This document shows positions 45,968 through 59,400 of a stretch of DNA of 64,000 bases, in pieces; position 1 is the first letter of the stretch, and each line of letters begins with the position of its first letter. The notes beneath the pieces were generated by a model. It worked only from the letters and a program-made list of their open reading frames with translations. It was not told where the DNA came from and ran no database searches. The translations under genes and the position numbers were made by a program. The DNA is taken from positions 1,584,349 through 1,648,348 of the forward strand of contig JAPXFQ010002454.1 of the NCBI GenBank assembly GCA_028564705.1, read 5' to 3'. This stretch comes from Apricaphanius iberus (lineage: Eukaryota; Chordata; Actinopteri; Cyprinodontiformes; Aphaniidae).

Positions 45968-47919
45968 CATACTTTACACCATATGTTATGTTTATTGTTT
46001 ATAGAGTATTTTTTATTTAGCTTTTTCTACATTCTGTTGCACACAACAGTAGGTCTGTGAATAGTGAAAAAGTAAATGATGAAAGTAGCAGTATGTAAAT
46101 TAACTGCAGATCCCAGATCATAAACAACATTTACATTTTTATGTTGGCACAAAAAATAAACGCTAAGTGATGTCATAGAGTAATCTATGAACACAGCTGT
46201 CTTTCTTTAGAATCTGATGTTTTTATATCTGCTGAAAATAATATAGAAAAAAATATATATTTCTTAAATTACAGTGAATTGACTGATTTTCAAGAGACAA
46301 GCACAGTAGAAATACTTCTTTTGGAATGCATTTTCTTAGCATGTCTTTCTAACTGGATGCTTAACAGGTTTTATTCTAAACATCACCAGACTGAAACAAT
46401 TACACTCAACTCTGCCACTGAAATGACAATTCGACATCCTTTTCAATTTACACTACCCGACTGTTAACTGTATGTGGTAATTACCTTTCTGCAGCATCTT
46501 CACAGTCACTTTATTAGCCTCCTAACGGGGCTTTTAAAATATAAATAGCAGCCAATAAAATGGCAATTAACCTTGCAAATGGGCATAAATGACTGTCCGG
46601 GAGATAAGAGCATTGACAGGTACCATTCTTAAAGAGACAGAGGTAGAAAGAGAAGGAGCAAGTAGTGGAGAGAAGGGGGGGGGAGCAGATGGGGAGACAG
46701 TGAATGCTGGGTTATGATGCAGCCCACAGGCGAACTGCTCCCACGGGCCGTTGTTTGTTGTGTCTGTGCTGCACTATTGTTTCAGTCCCTATTAACCTCT
46801 TGGCCTGCTGTGCAAGAGCGGGAAAGGATGGCTGGTTTCAATATGACAGACATGGCCTAGTGACATGGGAGGTGAGGGGTGGTTTTAAAAGGAGCTTGGG
46901 GCAGTGGGGACCCTTGCTTTCTCTCTAAGCAAGGAGTGGGAAGGACTGAGGAGGCATGAATTAGATGGTGAGAGTGTGTCTGTGTGCTTTGTTAAGGGAG
47001 GTGTATGTCATGCTGACCACGATGGGAGCAGTTGGACCCAGACCGGTGATGCAATATCTGCTGTCCATGCTCCATGGACAGTTCAGTACTGCGATACCAC
47101 CACAGTGACAGCAAAACGATTTGAACTCAGAAAACATCAAATGTACTTTGATGAAACATCTAAAGGGTAATTTTTTTACACTTGAAACACAGTTTTGCTA
47201 AATAAGTTCATATTTTTCACATTAATCAATACAGATTACCAACATTGCTGTCAGTATTTATTCTAAATGTATACAACTGTGATCAGCAAATTGTCTTTTT
47301 CAGGAAATGATGACTCTAATGAATAGATACACTTGCATAAAGATCGTTTTGGTCCTTTGTATGTCTGTAGAATAATTTGTTAGATGATGTCAATGGCAAG
47401 AAATGTAAATATCTACAGTTTTTCAGTAAATAAAATGTCACATTTCAGACACCATGCTTTATGTATATATATCTGGTTGTAATGGGGGCATAAAGCATCC
47501 ATGTGTGGCTCACTTAAAATTATTAAGGTAAAACTTCAAGCATTTATTGCTCATGCTTGTGGTAACAAGTCTAAAGTTTTAACTCTTCTATGAAGATGTC
47601 ATGAGTTCATCTTGGAAAGAATACAAGGAAAAACTATTTATATTCTCGGCAATCATTTAAAAGCTTCTCAGTAAGTCAGAACTAAACCACTAGGATTTTT
47701 CATCTAAGCAACATAAGTCATGCCTCTTTGGAGAATTCAGAATGTTAAATGATTAAAATATATAACCAAATAATATTTGTGATTATACCCTGTCTTGGCA
47801 ACACTTAAAAACATGATACTTGGTCTTCACAACCAGGTCAGTGTGTCAGAATGAGATGTCTAGGGACTAACACCCTCATTTTTCAGTACATGAGTAAATA
47901 AGATTTCAAAAATAAGTTT
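45968..47919. other. Gene-free interval with candidate conserved non-coding block
   Basis: No coding sequence is credible. The block at about 46490-46640 packs cagccaataaaatggc, ggcaattaacc, aaatgggcataaatgac, gagataagagc and ttgacaggta into 150 bp. These resemble CCAAT/HOX, homeodomain, POU, GATA and MEIS motifs respectively. It is my best single candidate for a conserved enhancer in the window. Confidence 0.4.
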
Positions 47920-48608
47920 TTACAGGCTTCTCTCCTGTGGAACCAGCTCTTGAGTTTAGTCCATGAGGTAGACACTCTGTCAACTTTTAAGACCAGGCTT
48001 AAAACTTTCCTTTTGATAAATCATATAGTTAGAGTGGCTTAGGTTATCCTGAAATATCTCTGTAGTTATGCCGCTATAGGCATAAACAGTTGTAGGAAAG
48101 ACTGACCACTTTTCTTCCCTCTGCTATTTTTCTACCACTTTCCAGCTGCATTATTTACTCAGTATTTTTCTCTCCATTGAAGCTACATCTTGTCTGGCAT
48201 TCTGATCGGCTGTGATGCCTGGATGGAGGGGACCATCGACTGGGTTGATGCTCCCAGTAACGGAATGTTCTCCCTACATTAATACATCTGTTTTTGTTTA
48301 TTTTTGTGTCCTCTCAAAGAGGGAATTCTCCACTATTACTGCATGCGTGTTAAGTATTAGGGACTGCTGCGAAGTCAACAGAATGCAGAACTCCTCTGTT
48401 CAGGAGGAGTGAATACTGCATGTCAATGTCTCAATCCAATCTGCTTGGTTTCCTTAGACAGAAAAATTAAAACATATTTGAATGATGAACTGCAGGATTC
48501 ATTTGAAATAATGCATGTAAGACTGGATTGAAATGAATTTATTGTAAATTGCATTGAAATGACTTGTGAATTGGTGCTATATAAGTTCCCTGGACTGAAT
48601 TTAATTCT
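47920..48608 (+). mobile_element. L2-clade LINE, 3' end
   Basis: It starts with tctcctgtggaaccagctct, the codons for the LWNQL box near the ORF2 C terminus. It continues through gttatgccgctataggcata and ggcattctgatcggctgtga to gaattggtgctatataag near the end. The layout is the same as in the copies at 18585 and 40370, but diverged. Confidence 0.8.
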
Positions 48609-50507
48609 AAAAACAACCAAAACCCCAAAGTTCTTGAACTCTCTTTGCTTTACCACCACTTCAAGGTTGCAGTTATTTATCATTGTTGTCCACCACACTA
48701 TTTTTTAAATCTAATTGCTTGGATAGTACACAATATAGTTTTTTTGTTGTTGTTGCTATAGCCTACCCTGCTTATGGAGGGTTGAAATGACTGCCTGGTG
48801 CTCAGGTGTCAAGTTTGGGTTTTTATTAGATGCAAGCCAAACTTATAAAAAGTTAGAAAATTAAATGTTTTAAATATATCTCAATTTTTGTATATGTATA
48901 TATTGAGTTTCAGTTTTTTTATTTTGTAATTTTTTTATAGTATTCTCATTTACAGACATGCATCTTCATTTGTTTCCCTGACTTAATCTTGTTTTCCCTG
49001 AAAGGTTATATTCAGTGTTTGTCAAAGAGTATTGGTGTCAAAAAACAGAATATATGTTCCCTTACAGTTTAGGTTTTAAACATGCTAAACATCTTGGGTC
49101 AACAAGTCTCTTTTTCCTCTGTGTTTATGAAATACACAGGGATTTATTTCCCCCAAGTCACTGTCCTTTGAGAGTTAAAGTAGCTCAGAATGAGTCATAT
49201 GAACCTACAAAGAGCTTCTGTCGCTTTACATGGAAACACACCATTAACTGCAAATGAAGGATGCCATCCCTACCTCCTCCCAAGTGTCCAAGTATTACAG
49301 GATTGTGAGAACAGGCAAGCTAACCCCGACAGTCTTACCTGTTCTCTAGTCAGAAGTGAAACAATAGCTCTTTGCCACACATTGAGAGCCAGTGGGAAGA
49401 GGAAGCTGAAGAAAGGTAGCCCTAAGAGGATGAACTGTGGGATTTAGAGTCCTGTGGGTAGGGCAGAATGCCAGATGTATGAGCTGAAAGTCCTGTGGAT
49501 CAGATGAAGCTGTCAAACAGAGCAGCGAGATGAGAGAGCCATGGGGAGTGGGAGCTTGAAGATGGAGGCCAGGCAGAGAAGCTCGATGGATAGCAGATAC
49601 AGAGAGCTTAGGCTGAGGATCAAGGTTGTTTTACAGGAAACTGTCAAAGGTGGGAAGAAAAAAGGGAGCCAAGCTTGTGTGTGACTCGAAAGGCAATGAG
49701 GTGAAGAAATAAAAAGGCTTATACAAAATAATTCCCACAAAGATTAGATTAAGGAACTCAGGTTAACTCCATCAACTCTTAATTTATATTGTGAAGCAGT
49801 TTTAGAAGATGCAAACTAAACAGGTCAAGTCCCAGGTACCAGCTGCCAACTTAGACTTGAAGCCTTTTGAGGAACCACACATAAGAGGTTAGGTGGGGAA
49901 GATTTCAGAGATCACTAAATAGATATATGAGCAGTTTTTCACATGTCTTTTTGTGTTTGGGCTTCACTTGCTCGTAAGCCAAGGAAAGCTGTGTTAAATT
50001 ACGCAGAAGGCGGTAGCGAGACCCTGTCAGGATGTGGTGTGGCACTGTGAAGAGAAAAGCGGATGGACATGGCACTGGTGTGTGCCCTGCGGAATGCCCT
50101 GTCAGGCCTCATGACCGCATTGTTCAACCACACAGTCACATACACACACAACAATGGAAGCCAAATTATTAAAGGCATGAGCGAGATCCAGTAGTTTTCT
50201 ATGAGGATATATTTTTTAAAGTCATTTACAATTACAATAACAGTGTTAACAGTTAACTTTGAAAACAAGTATCTGTTAAGATACTATGAGTACATTGCTG
50301 GTTTTGTATGCTCTATTAAATACAGGATTGGGTCTTAATTTATTAAAAAAGTGTCCCCAAAGTAAGAATTTATATTTTTATATATTGCATCCATTCTGTT
50401 CTGTGGGTCCTTAGGGTATGGTTATGTTATCAGTGGTCCTTACGCTATGGTTATAACGTATTTGTATAATTTAGAAAATGTGTCATATTTACATTAATTT
50501 CAACCAA
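48609..50507. other. Gene-free interval
   Basis: Nothing recognisable as a gene or named repeat. Purine-rich sequence lies around 49380-49700. Confidence 0.5.
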
Positions 50508-51251
50508 ACTGTCACTAGGGCTGGGCGATATAAGCTAAAATGAATATCATGGTATATTGAGCATTTCACCTCGATAATGATAAGTGGACGATAACAATGA
50601 CCACATCACCACCCCCAACACCCATCCTTTTCTGTAGTCAATGTCCGGTAGTGGCCAAACTTACATAATGTTCTTTAAAATGTGATCGGCTTTTGCTATT
50701 GAATAGCTTCGAAAAGCCTTTTAATTCAGTGTTTGAATCCCACTCCTTACTGTGTTTCTTAGTCCAGTTTAAACTCAGAAGTGATCACACAGACCTGATG
50801 AGGTGACAAGGGCTGAGTAAAATCTGTGATCTTAGTGTGCAGTCGTTTATTTTATACAGAAAATATTTTACATTGGAGCTCAGTGGGGAACAGGCGGCAC
50901 AACTCAGCGGGGTTAATATCAGCTGGGCGGACGGAGCTGTTGAGCTAGAAACGATCTGGTTCGGCTGCAGCTCCGTTGCTAAAGTCACAAACATACATGC
51001 TCCATGTTAGAGTCTAAGTATCCAATAACACCATAAAAAGTCACTTTATTTGTCATTAGTCATATTTTTTTTAAAAACAGTTGGTAGACGAGTCTAAATA
51101 CTTGCTAATTATAGGAGGATCTTTTGTGACCTCAATGTTTATGTTTCCTCGCAATGCATCATGGTATTGGGTGGCAGGAAACAGCGAATTTTGCCCCTAA
51201 TTTTGTTTTGCACGCTTGGAGGAGAATTTAGCGGAGCAGATGATTCACTCC

Positions 51252-51403
51252 TGCTCTGTGTTGGACTCTATGGCCCGCTGGGGGCCTGATAAAAAGTTTT
51301 TTCAAAAAACGAAAGAGATGGCTGGCATTAAACCTGGATGCTCAAAAGAAAGCCTGGTTTCCGGCAGCAACTGACAGAGTTTTTGAGGCTCATTTTGTTC
51401 ATG
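51252..51403 (+). pseudogene. THAP-type zinc finger exon, frameshifted
   Basis: The first part reads CSVLDSMARWGPDKKFF and, one base out of frame, the rest reads RWLALNLDAQKKAWFP, then DRVFEAHFVHG. This fits the order of a THAP domain: an early cysteine, GPDKKFF, an invariant tryptophan, a proline, and a final (C)xxHF box. The cysteine expected before EAHF is phenylalanine, and a single-base shift lies between about 51290 and 51315. A GTAAGT splice donor follows at 51404. THAP domains bind DNA and occur in P-element transposases and derived host proteins. This copy looks dead. Confidence 0.5.
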
Positions 51404-52151
51404 GTAAGTCCTTGTGATCATGTATTTGCTAATTAGATAGTGTTTATGTAAAAAAACGTTAGGTTTGCGTATTTTAAAATCCTCTGCGTTATATGGTTTT
51501 TGTGTACTAATTCATGTCCTAAACCATAATCAGCACCCTGTCTATGCCAGCTACTGTACATGCAGCAGCTGTAAATCAGATCCTGACAGCTGGTTCTAAT
51601 TTAATTATTCTAATTCACTGAAGGTTGAATATGGAACATTTTTCCCAAAAGCTATCTCTTTAAAAAAGTAATACTTCAACAGGGAGTTTAGAGGTGTGCA
51701 GAATGAAAGTGCAACCTTTCCTTTAAACGTTTTATTTAATCATTAAAAAATATAACTTTTCCGACCACCGCACTATACTTTAATTTATGTGTTCCAGCCA
51801 ACAGCAGTGCAGCATTGTAGGTTGCCAAATACTATTGTAAACAAACTGGAGCAACGAGGCATGTACTGTAAAAAATTGAGCACTCGGTAAGTTTAGCTGC
51901 TGTGTCTAAGCCCCATAGATTTCATTATCTTTCTCAGAAGAGGAGCGGCCTTACAATATCTTAAACCAGAGTTAGTTTAGGTGAAACCTACAACAGATGG
52001 ACACAAATGAAACTTTCAAAGGATGAAAATGTATGCGGAAATGGCAACGTTTTTAATGGAGAGAGTTAAGAAAGCTTGCTAACGGCTAACGTTAGCTGTC
52101 GGTAAAACAGCTTTGCAATACTTGTGTTCATTATATAACGTGATTCCTAGA

Positions 52152-52253
52152 TATGCGAGTATCAACCTCTACACCGAGTAAACGAAAGAAAAGGAAGCGG
52201 TTTACTCCTGCACTCCCCAGTATAGAAGGCTCGCTTTCACCACCGCGCTGAGT
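52152..52253 (+). pseudogene. Possible second exon, basic linker with nuclear localisation-like motif
   Basis: After a ttcctag acceptor-like sequence, a short frame reads MRVSTSTPSKRKKRKRF and ends in a stop after about 33 codons. The KRKKRKR cluster is a typical nuclear localisation signal. Its place downstream of the THAP-like exon, inside the same transposon, makes it a candidate second exon of the same gene. The link is inferred. Confidence 0.35.
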
Positions 52254-53607
52254 GATCACAAAGACTTTTCTAGTTATTTTTCTGTATTGACATAGGTCTG
52301 CGACCATACACCTTAGTCAAATACACATGCTGTGAAATCTGTCGGATGTTTATATAAATTCTAAAGAATAAATTATGACTTTTATAAAGGACATCCCCAA
52401 GAGGAAGGGAGGATACCACTCAGCTACCGCAATAACATGCAGAGAGGACAGGTACAAATGTATGTTGCCTTTGACCAATGTTTTGTTACAATTATTTTTC
52501 GTTTAGTATTTTAAACTTATTAATACAAAATAGTCCTTATCCTGTTCAATTCGTCACTGGACATGATGCTAGCTGGTTATGGCAACAAAACTGGCATCCA
52601 GACAGTTCAAAATTATTTTTTGTTATTGCAACTACAACCTCAGCACACTAGATGTCGTTTGGTGTTCATGTTCCATATCTAACCTTTAAAGCTGCTACAT
52701 GACTGGATATTTCTCCAAGACTGGATTAAAAAAATAACTGTAAGCGCAGACGTTCAGTTTGTCGCCAGAGACCAGACAGAACTGTATTACTCAAGTCACA
52801 GAAACACATAACTAAAACGGTGACTACATTTCCATAAATAAAAAGCTAAATAAATAAGGACGGTGATCAATGAGGATTTACCCAGCTTTGGAGTCACGTT
52901 GGGGATTTCGCCTTTAGGCACTCACCCACAGGTAATGCAAATCACACTGTGTTGCTTGTCTGACCTCTGCCTTTAGCACAAAAACAGCTTTCTGTTTCAA
53001 AGAGATAAGCCAAACTCTCCTTGAAACAACATAAACCCAGGCCTCCTGACTTTTGGAAGCTTTAAACACTTTCATCAGTGAAGGGTCAGCTTTATGAATA
53101 GGAAAAAAAATGTCTCCTCAGCGGATTTGTGGCCAGGACATCGACGAATCAAACTAACGTTTTCCATAAATCTAAAAGGGGCTCTAAATAACTTCTATTT
53201 CGCAGTTAATATGGATTTTACTCTAAAGCTCTCCCTGCTTTCAGACGTTAAAGTGGTTATATATCGGGGATTTCGCCTGCTAACTGTCTTGGAAGGGTTC
53301 GTTCTCAATAGCAGCCGTTTTCTTTGTTTGTTTTCTGTCACACCACCACTCGTGCATGTGCACAAAGATGTCAAAAAGATCCTCCTATAGCTATACAGCT
53401 TTACCCCTTGGTTACATGACTGTGCTTAGTCACATTACTGAAGGCGATGCTCATTTCTTAAAGGAGCAGGAGCACCACTAAACCAAAACACATCTTTTCT
53501 TTTTTTTTGCATAAAGAATTTACCGGCACGTGCAAAATTACGTTGGTAACAGTCATACATTTCATTATCTGGAAATTTTTAATGTACCACCCAGCCCTAA
53601 CTGTGGC

Positions 53608-54104
53608 TATGCAAAACATGGAACAAAGCTGAAAACAGAGCAATTGCTCTGTCCAACGAATCTGCCATAACATTAAATCAGTATGAACTACTATGTTGCA
53701 AAAACAACAAAAAAAATAATCTTAATTCAGTAAATATATGTACCATTTCTTCACAACTTATACCTCATTACATTACAAGATAGACACACCCAGTTAATAT
53801 CTAGAAATATCTAATTAAATCACCCATGCAATGAAGACAGATATGATACATTTAAATTCTATTGTTGTTTTAATAAGATGCACTACATATTACTGATTGG
53901 TAATAAACTGTCTATTAGAGTATGCCCAAATGATTGCAATTTGCAACATGATATCCCGAGGTAAACATGAGGTGACAGTTGAAAGAAACAACTCTCATTT
54001 AACGAAAATGTGCTCCAGAAGAGCATGATTTAGAGTAAGCAACAATCTTCCAAAAACAAATAGGAGTTGATGGAAGAAGTGTGATGTAAAACAATTGTTT
54101 AGTT
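53608..54104. other. Short gene-free interval
   Basis: I see no recognisable feature. Confidence 0.45.
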
Positions 54105-54112
54105 ATATACAA

Positions 54113-54436
54113 CAGGAGTTCCCAAAGTTGGGTCCGGGACCCCACATGGGGTCATGGACATGTCAGTCTGGAGTCATGACTTCTTCAGAAACTTAGATAC
54201 CAAAAATAATGATGAGAAAGCATATGTATTTTAGAAATGATGCAAAAGATAAACAGGAAGACAAATTAAACCAACATGGTGTCCAAAATATCGGCTTTTG
54301 ATGTTGATTGTGTTGTCAATAAACCACTTTTTAACTGACTGTGTAAAAATCCTTGCAAGCTAAACAAGCTTTGGGGTCACGACCCTCTTACATTTTTATT
54401 TTATGGGTCAGAGGCTGGGAAGTTTGGGAACTCCTG
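54113..54436. mobile_element. hAT-type miniature transposon
   Basis: The 324-bp element begins caggagttcccaaagttg and ends gaagtttgggaactcctg, an inverted repeat. It is flanked by atatacaa (54105-54112) and atatacag (54437-54444), an 8-bp duplication with one mismatch. The interior contains no coding sequence; ggtccgggaccccacatg near the left end and ggggtcacgaccctc near the right end form a second inner set of inverted blocks. Confidence 0.9.
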
Positions 54437-54444
54437 ATATACAG

Positions 54445-55084
54445 CACTCAGGCAGAATTCGCTGTGTTACTTTATTTTCAAACAAATTTGGTTTGGTTGG
54501 TGTTGGTTAATAGCAGAGTAAAAGCCTCTTTAGTATTTTGTTCAGAACCCTAGCACCTCAAATGGTTTTAAACTATGTTTTTTATTACTAATGTTAATCT
54601 TAATAATTAATAGATAACTTGGGGGGTTTATCCTTACTGAGCAGATTGGATGCCATTACTTACTGAAGCCTTTGTTCTTTTGTTGGATTTCTTGAAATGT
54701 TTTGAATTTTATCTAAAAGTCTACGTTATTTTTTATTTTTTCAGATGGATGAAAAGTTGTACAAAATGAATAAACTACATTACATTTATAAATACATTTG
54801 TCTGCTTGTTTTTTTCCCCAAAAATTATTTGCAATAATTTGAAAAGTCAGGCTGTCACACAATTGCTCTGTTATGGCCACTGATTACTTGTTTTAATCTT
54901 TGTTTCCTTTAAAATCTGAAGAGTTATTAAACCTTTAATCTAATGTTTAATTGAGACATATAAAAACCAAAAACCCTGACAAAAATAGTTGCAGTTTGAT
55001 GACCAGACTTTGTCATTGCAGATTTTGCTGCAGGTCAATGTATGGGGCAAATGTCAAAATACACCATATTGTTTTATCTTTTAC
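54445..55084. other. Gene-free interval
   Basis: AT-rich sequence with no recognisable feature. Confidence 0.45.
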
Positions 55085-55209
55085 TGCGATGGACTGGCTT
55101 GTCCAAGGTGTACCCCGCCTCTCGCCCGTTGACAGCTGGAGACAGGCACCATCCCCCCCACGACCCCTTTAGGATTAAGCTGTTCAGAAAATGGATGGAT
55201 GGATGGATG
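55085..55209 (+). repeat. Fish SINE 3' tail with (GGAT)n end
   Basis: The order gcgatggactggcttgtcc, ggtgtaccccgcctctcgcc, ttgacagctggagacaggc, and finally agaaaatggatggatgg matches the 3' half of the same tRNA-headed teleost SINE whose head lies at 45259. The short tail repeat at 55192-55209 is typical of it. Confidence 0.8.
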
Positions 55210-55499
55210 TTTTATGTGTTACACCACTTTCCAATTTGCAGAGTCACCATGTAAAACAAATGCTCTTAAAAAGATACAATTATTGACATAAAATAAACAG
55301 AACATCAACATTTAGAATGCATACCCCATTTTTATTGGGTTTACAGTCCAATTATTCATAAATTTCACTTTTTATTCTTGTGTTACATATGTACTTAAAG
55401 ATTAATTTAGGAATGTTTTTATGAAAAAAATAAAAACAAAAATCCCCATAACAACTAATTAAGGACATAACTTCAGGTATGTTTCTAAGTTTGTTAAAA

Positions 55500-55590
55500 T
55501 TGTATAGATATGCGCATTGTTTGCAATGGTGATTAAAACTAATCCACTTAATTGGAGTCCACCTGTGGTAAATTCAGTTAACTGAACAGT
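55500..55590. mobile_element. Tc1-like transposon, small fragment
   Basis: The block taattggagtccacctgtgg followed by taaattcag matches the 5' non-coding region of a Tc1-like family described in fishes. Only this block is clear, and the flanking sequence is too diverged to extend it. Confidence 0.5.
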
Positions 55591-56137
55591 GCTTAGAATC
55601 AGAGGCGATTCTAGGATCAGAGGTTTAGGGGTGCTGAGTACAGAGAGAGCTACCCAGCCAAGCAAGATCAATTTGACTATTTTGTACGTTTTAACACACG
55701 CTCAGACAACAGGATATACAGTATAAGGTTAAGGGGGATCCAATCACTTAGTCAGTAGCACCTTGGCTTTAATATTTGTACATAGATCGAACAAGGATTG
55801 GACTGTTACTGCTCATAAAAATATCTTAAACTGACTGAACTGATCAGAAAGTATTGTAAAAAAAAAAAATAGAAAAAAAATAGAAAAGCATAGCTAGGAG
55901 ACCTTAGACCTATTCCAAGCACCTCAGTACAGTTTAGATTCCTTCATAACACCTAATCATCCCTAAAATTTAATCAATCAATCCTTGGCTCTTTTTTGAA
56001 CTTTCCTGGATTTTGCATCCAAATTAATCAACAACATTGAGGTATTTTATCAGTGTTTAACACTTTTTTTTAACATTGTATCAGTGTGTAAATTTTTTAG
56101 CATTTTTTTTGCAATTTAATATAATATTTATTTACTG
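55591..56137. other. Gene-free interval
   Basis: AT-rich sequence with homopolymer runs. I see nothing else. Confidence 0.45.
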
Positions 56138-56424
56138 TTTATTTTAATATATATATTTTTTCTTTTCTTTTTTTACCTTTTCTTTTTTTTCTGAAAAATC
56201 TGTTTATTGACGTTTGTAATTAAGCACATACAAATCACAGATTTAGTAAATGTAAGCATTAACAACATTAACACCCCCCCCCCCCCCGCGCCTCGTCCCA
56301 AGTCCTCTAAGAGAAAAAAAAAAAAAAAAGGTACGATACGAAGACCAGAAAATTTATAAAAAATAAAATAAAATAAAAAAAATACCTATGCAAAGGTATC
56401 CTGCACTAATCCCAGTTCGTCACA

Positions 56425-59400
56425 TCAGTCAATGTTATCAAAATAGGACAGAAAAGGCATCCAGACCATGTTAAACTTATCCTTATTACCTCTCAGGGTA
56501 AATTTAATATTTTCCAATTTAAGGTGAAACAAGATTTCCCTGATCCATCTGGTGTGGGATGGGGGTTTGGAGCTCTTACAATTTAGCAGTATTTGGCGAC
56601 GGGCAAGTAAAGTAGTGAAAGCCACCACATTGTATATATTTGATGGCCAGACACAGTCCCCAGGTCTTACACCAAACAGAGCTATTAGAGGATGCGGATT
56701 AATAACCATACTAAAAACCTCACTCAAGGACTTAAAAACTGCAAGCGAAAATGTGCGAAGAGTGGAGCAACTCCAAAACATATGTATTAAGGTCACCGGT
56801 GCATGTTTGCACCGGTCACGTGTAGGGTCAGTGCTGGGGTAGATCTTAGCCAGTTTGGCCTTGGTAAAGTGAACACGGTGGACAATTTTAAATTGTATAA
56901 GGCCATATCTGCTACAAGAGGAGGATGAGTGTACTTCATTTAGAACTTACTCCCACACATCATTGGAGAGAGGTGCACCAATATCCTCCTCCCAGAGAGT
57001 CCTAATGTTTGCAGTGGGCTGAGGATTGATGTTAGTTAGTGTACTATATATCCTTGTGATGGCACCCTTAAGACTCGTTTCTGTGGTTAAAAAAGTCCCT
57101 AATCTGAAAATAGCGGAAGTGATGTGACTGGGGTAAGCCAAATTTTCCTGCCAACTGAGCGAATGATGTGAATACCCCTTCAATATACAAAACATTAACA
57201 ACTTCTATTCCTTTCCTGTGCCATGCGCAAAAAGACAGATCCATCTGGGCTGGTGTAAAGAGATGTTTTAATGCAATGTGTGCCATTAAGAAGGCTCCCC
57301 GCAGGCCAAAATGCTTCCTAAACTGTGACCAAATTTTAAGTGTATGAGCTATGACTGGATTACTATATGATGTAGGAATTATCAGAGGCAAAGGGGAAGT
57401 AAGTAAGGAGTGGAAAGGGAAACCATGTGCTTCTATCTTTACCCAGTCTGGCAAGTGCTCAGAAGGATTGCTTTGGACATGTGTAATAATTTTCTGAACA
57501 TTACTAGCCCAGTAATAGTAACGGAGGTTGGGCATGGACATCCCTCCTGATGTTTTGGGTCTTTGTAAGAAAGCCCTACCAATCCGAGGCTGTCTGCCAT
57601 CCCAGATGAAATTGGAAAATATCCTATCAAGAGAACTAAACTTTTTTTTGGAAATGAATACAGGGATATTCTGGAGAATATTGGAGGCAGGAATATTAAG
57701 AGCGGTGGCGTTCAAAGGGAAAACTTCACTTTTCTGCATATTGACCTTGTAACCAGAGAGTTTTCCAAACTGTTCCAGTATAGACAGAATGGACGGAATG
57801 GACTTTACAGGGTTGGTAATATATAGGAGAATGTCATCTGCATACAGTGACACTTTATGTATCTTATCACCCCGGATTATACCCTCGAAGGAGCGATGCT
57901 GTCTTTAAGAAATCGGCAGTGGTTCAATCACTAAGTCGAAATTCATCGGCGATAGGGGACATCCCTGTCTCGTTCCGTGGTATAAAGGGATATAGCTTGT
58001 TTGTACTTCATTTGTTTGAACCGAGGCTAAAGGACTGCTGTAAAGTAATTTGATCCAGGAAATAAAAGTGGGTCCAAAACCAACTCTTGAGAGCGTGTCG
58101 AAAAGGAAGCCCCATTCCACCCGATCAAAGGCCTTTTCTGCATCTAAGGCTACAATAATTTCAGGAGAATAAGACTCTGACTGGGTGTACAATAGATAGA
58201 TAGATAGATAGATAAGAACTTTATTAATCCCTCGGGCGGGTTCCTCTGGGAAATTCGGTTTCCAGTAGCACAGCACCGACAAGTTACAGAACGTACACAT
58301 ATATAAATACAAGACATGTATAAATAAAATATACCAAAGGAATAGATAGAATAATAAAAATAAAATAAAAAATACAAGGAAATTGCACTTAAATTACACA
58401 TAGATATTGACATCTATTGCACCGTTGACACATAGATATTGACGTCTATTGCACCGTTGACTATTAACAAAAAGAAAAAAGAATTTCCAGGAAATATTAC
58501 ACAGTGAAGTGAAGAGGCACTACAGCTTAGTTGTTCCCCCCTCGTTTGTCCTCCTGTTTCCCCTCCCTTCCCCCTCCAGAGAGCAGTTAAACAGTCTGAT
58601 GGCATGTGGGACAAAGGAGTTCTTAAGTCTGTTGGTTCTCATCTTGGGGAGAAGCAACCGGTCACTGAACAGACTCCTCTGCTTGTTTATGGCCGTGTGC
58701 AGAGGATGCCCAGCATCGTCCATTATGTCCAGCAATTTCTTTAGTGTCCTTTTCTCTGCCACTGTCGCCAGAGTGTCCAGCTTCATGCCGACCACAGAGC
58801 TAGCCTTTCTGATCAGTAATATATGTCAAGGAGCCTACGGGTGTTCGAGAAGGAGTGTCGTCCTTGAATAAATCCTGTTTGATCAGTTGAAATGAGGGCT
58901 GGGAGAACCTTTTCAATGCGCATTGCAAGGCACTTCGCCAGAATTTTGCAGTCTACATTGAGTAGACTAATTGGGTGGTAGGACTCACAGTGAAGGGGAT
59001 CTTTCACCTTTTTGGGAATTAAACATATTGAGGCTTGCGTCAATGTTTGTGGCAGCTGTCCGTACAGGAGGGCTTCGTTGTACATATTCAAGAGTAATGG
59101 GGAGAGCTCATTAGAGAACTTTTTGAAAAATTCACCTAGGAACCCATGCAGTAACTGGCCTCCTCTTCCACTGTTAATGGATTGTCGAGAGTAGATCTTC
59201 AAGTGTTGTTCAGCCTAGGTAGATTCAGTTCCTGATAAATAAAAGTCTGGTTCACCGGGGTCAGTGGCTCATTCGGAAGTATAGTAGTAAGTACTATATA
59301 GTTTACCATAGTACTCAGCGAATGTGTCATTGCGTTGTTTGTGGTCAGTGACTGTGGAGCCTGAAGTAGTCTGTATTTGAGTTATTTGACGTGACATGTA

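Larger units (their letters stand above)
50516..53599. mobile_element. 3.1-kb degenerate DNA transposon with a THAP-like exon
   Basis: The ends tagggctgggcgatata and the reverse complement of tgtaccacccagcccta form an imperfect terminal inverted repeat. The flanks actgtcac (50508-50515) and actgtggc (53600-53607) could be an 8-bp target duplication with two mismatches. Inside lie a THAP-like exon and a lysine- and arginine-rich exon but no complete transposase. Eight-bp duplications occur in both hAT and P elements; THAP domains are typical of P-type transposases, so I cannot settle the superfamily. Confidence 0.6.

Noticed and set aside
53094..53390. 98-codon frame inside the 3.1-kb transposon
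   Set aside because: It resembles neither a THAP, hAT nor P-type transposase segment, and no splice context was convincing.
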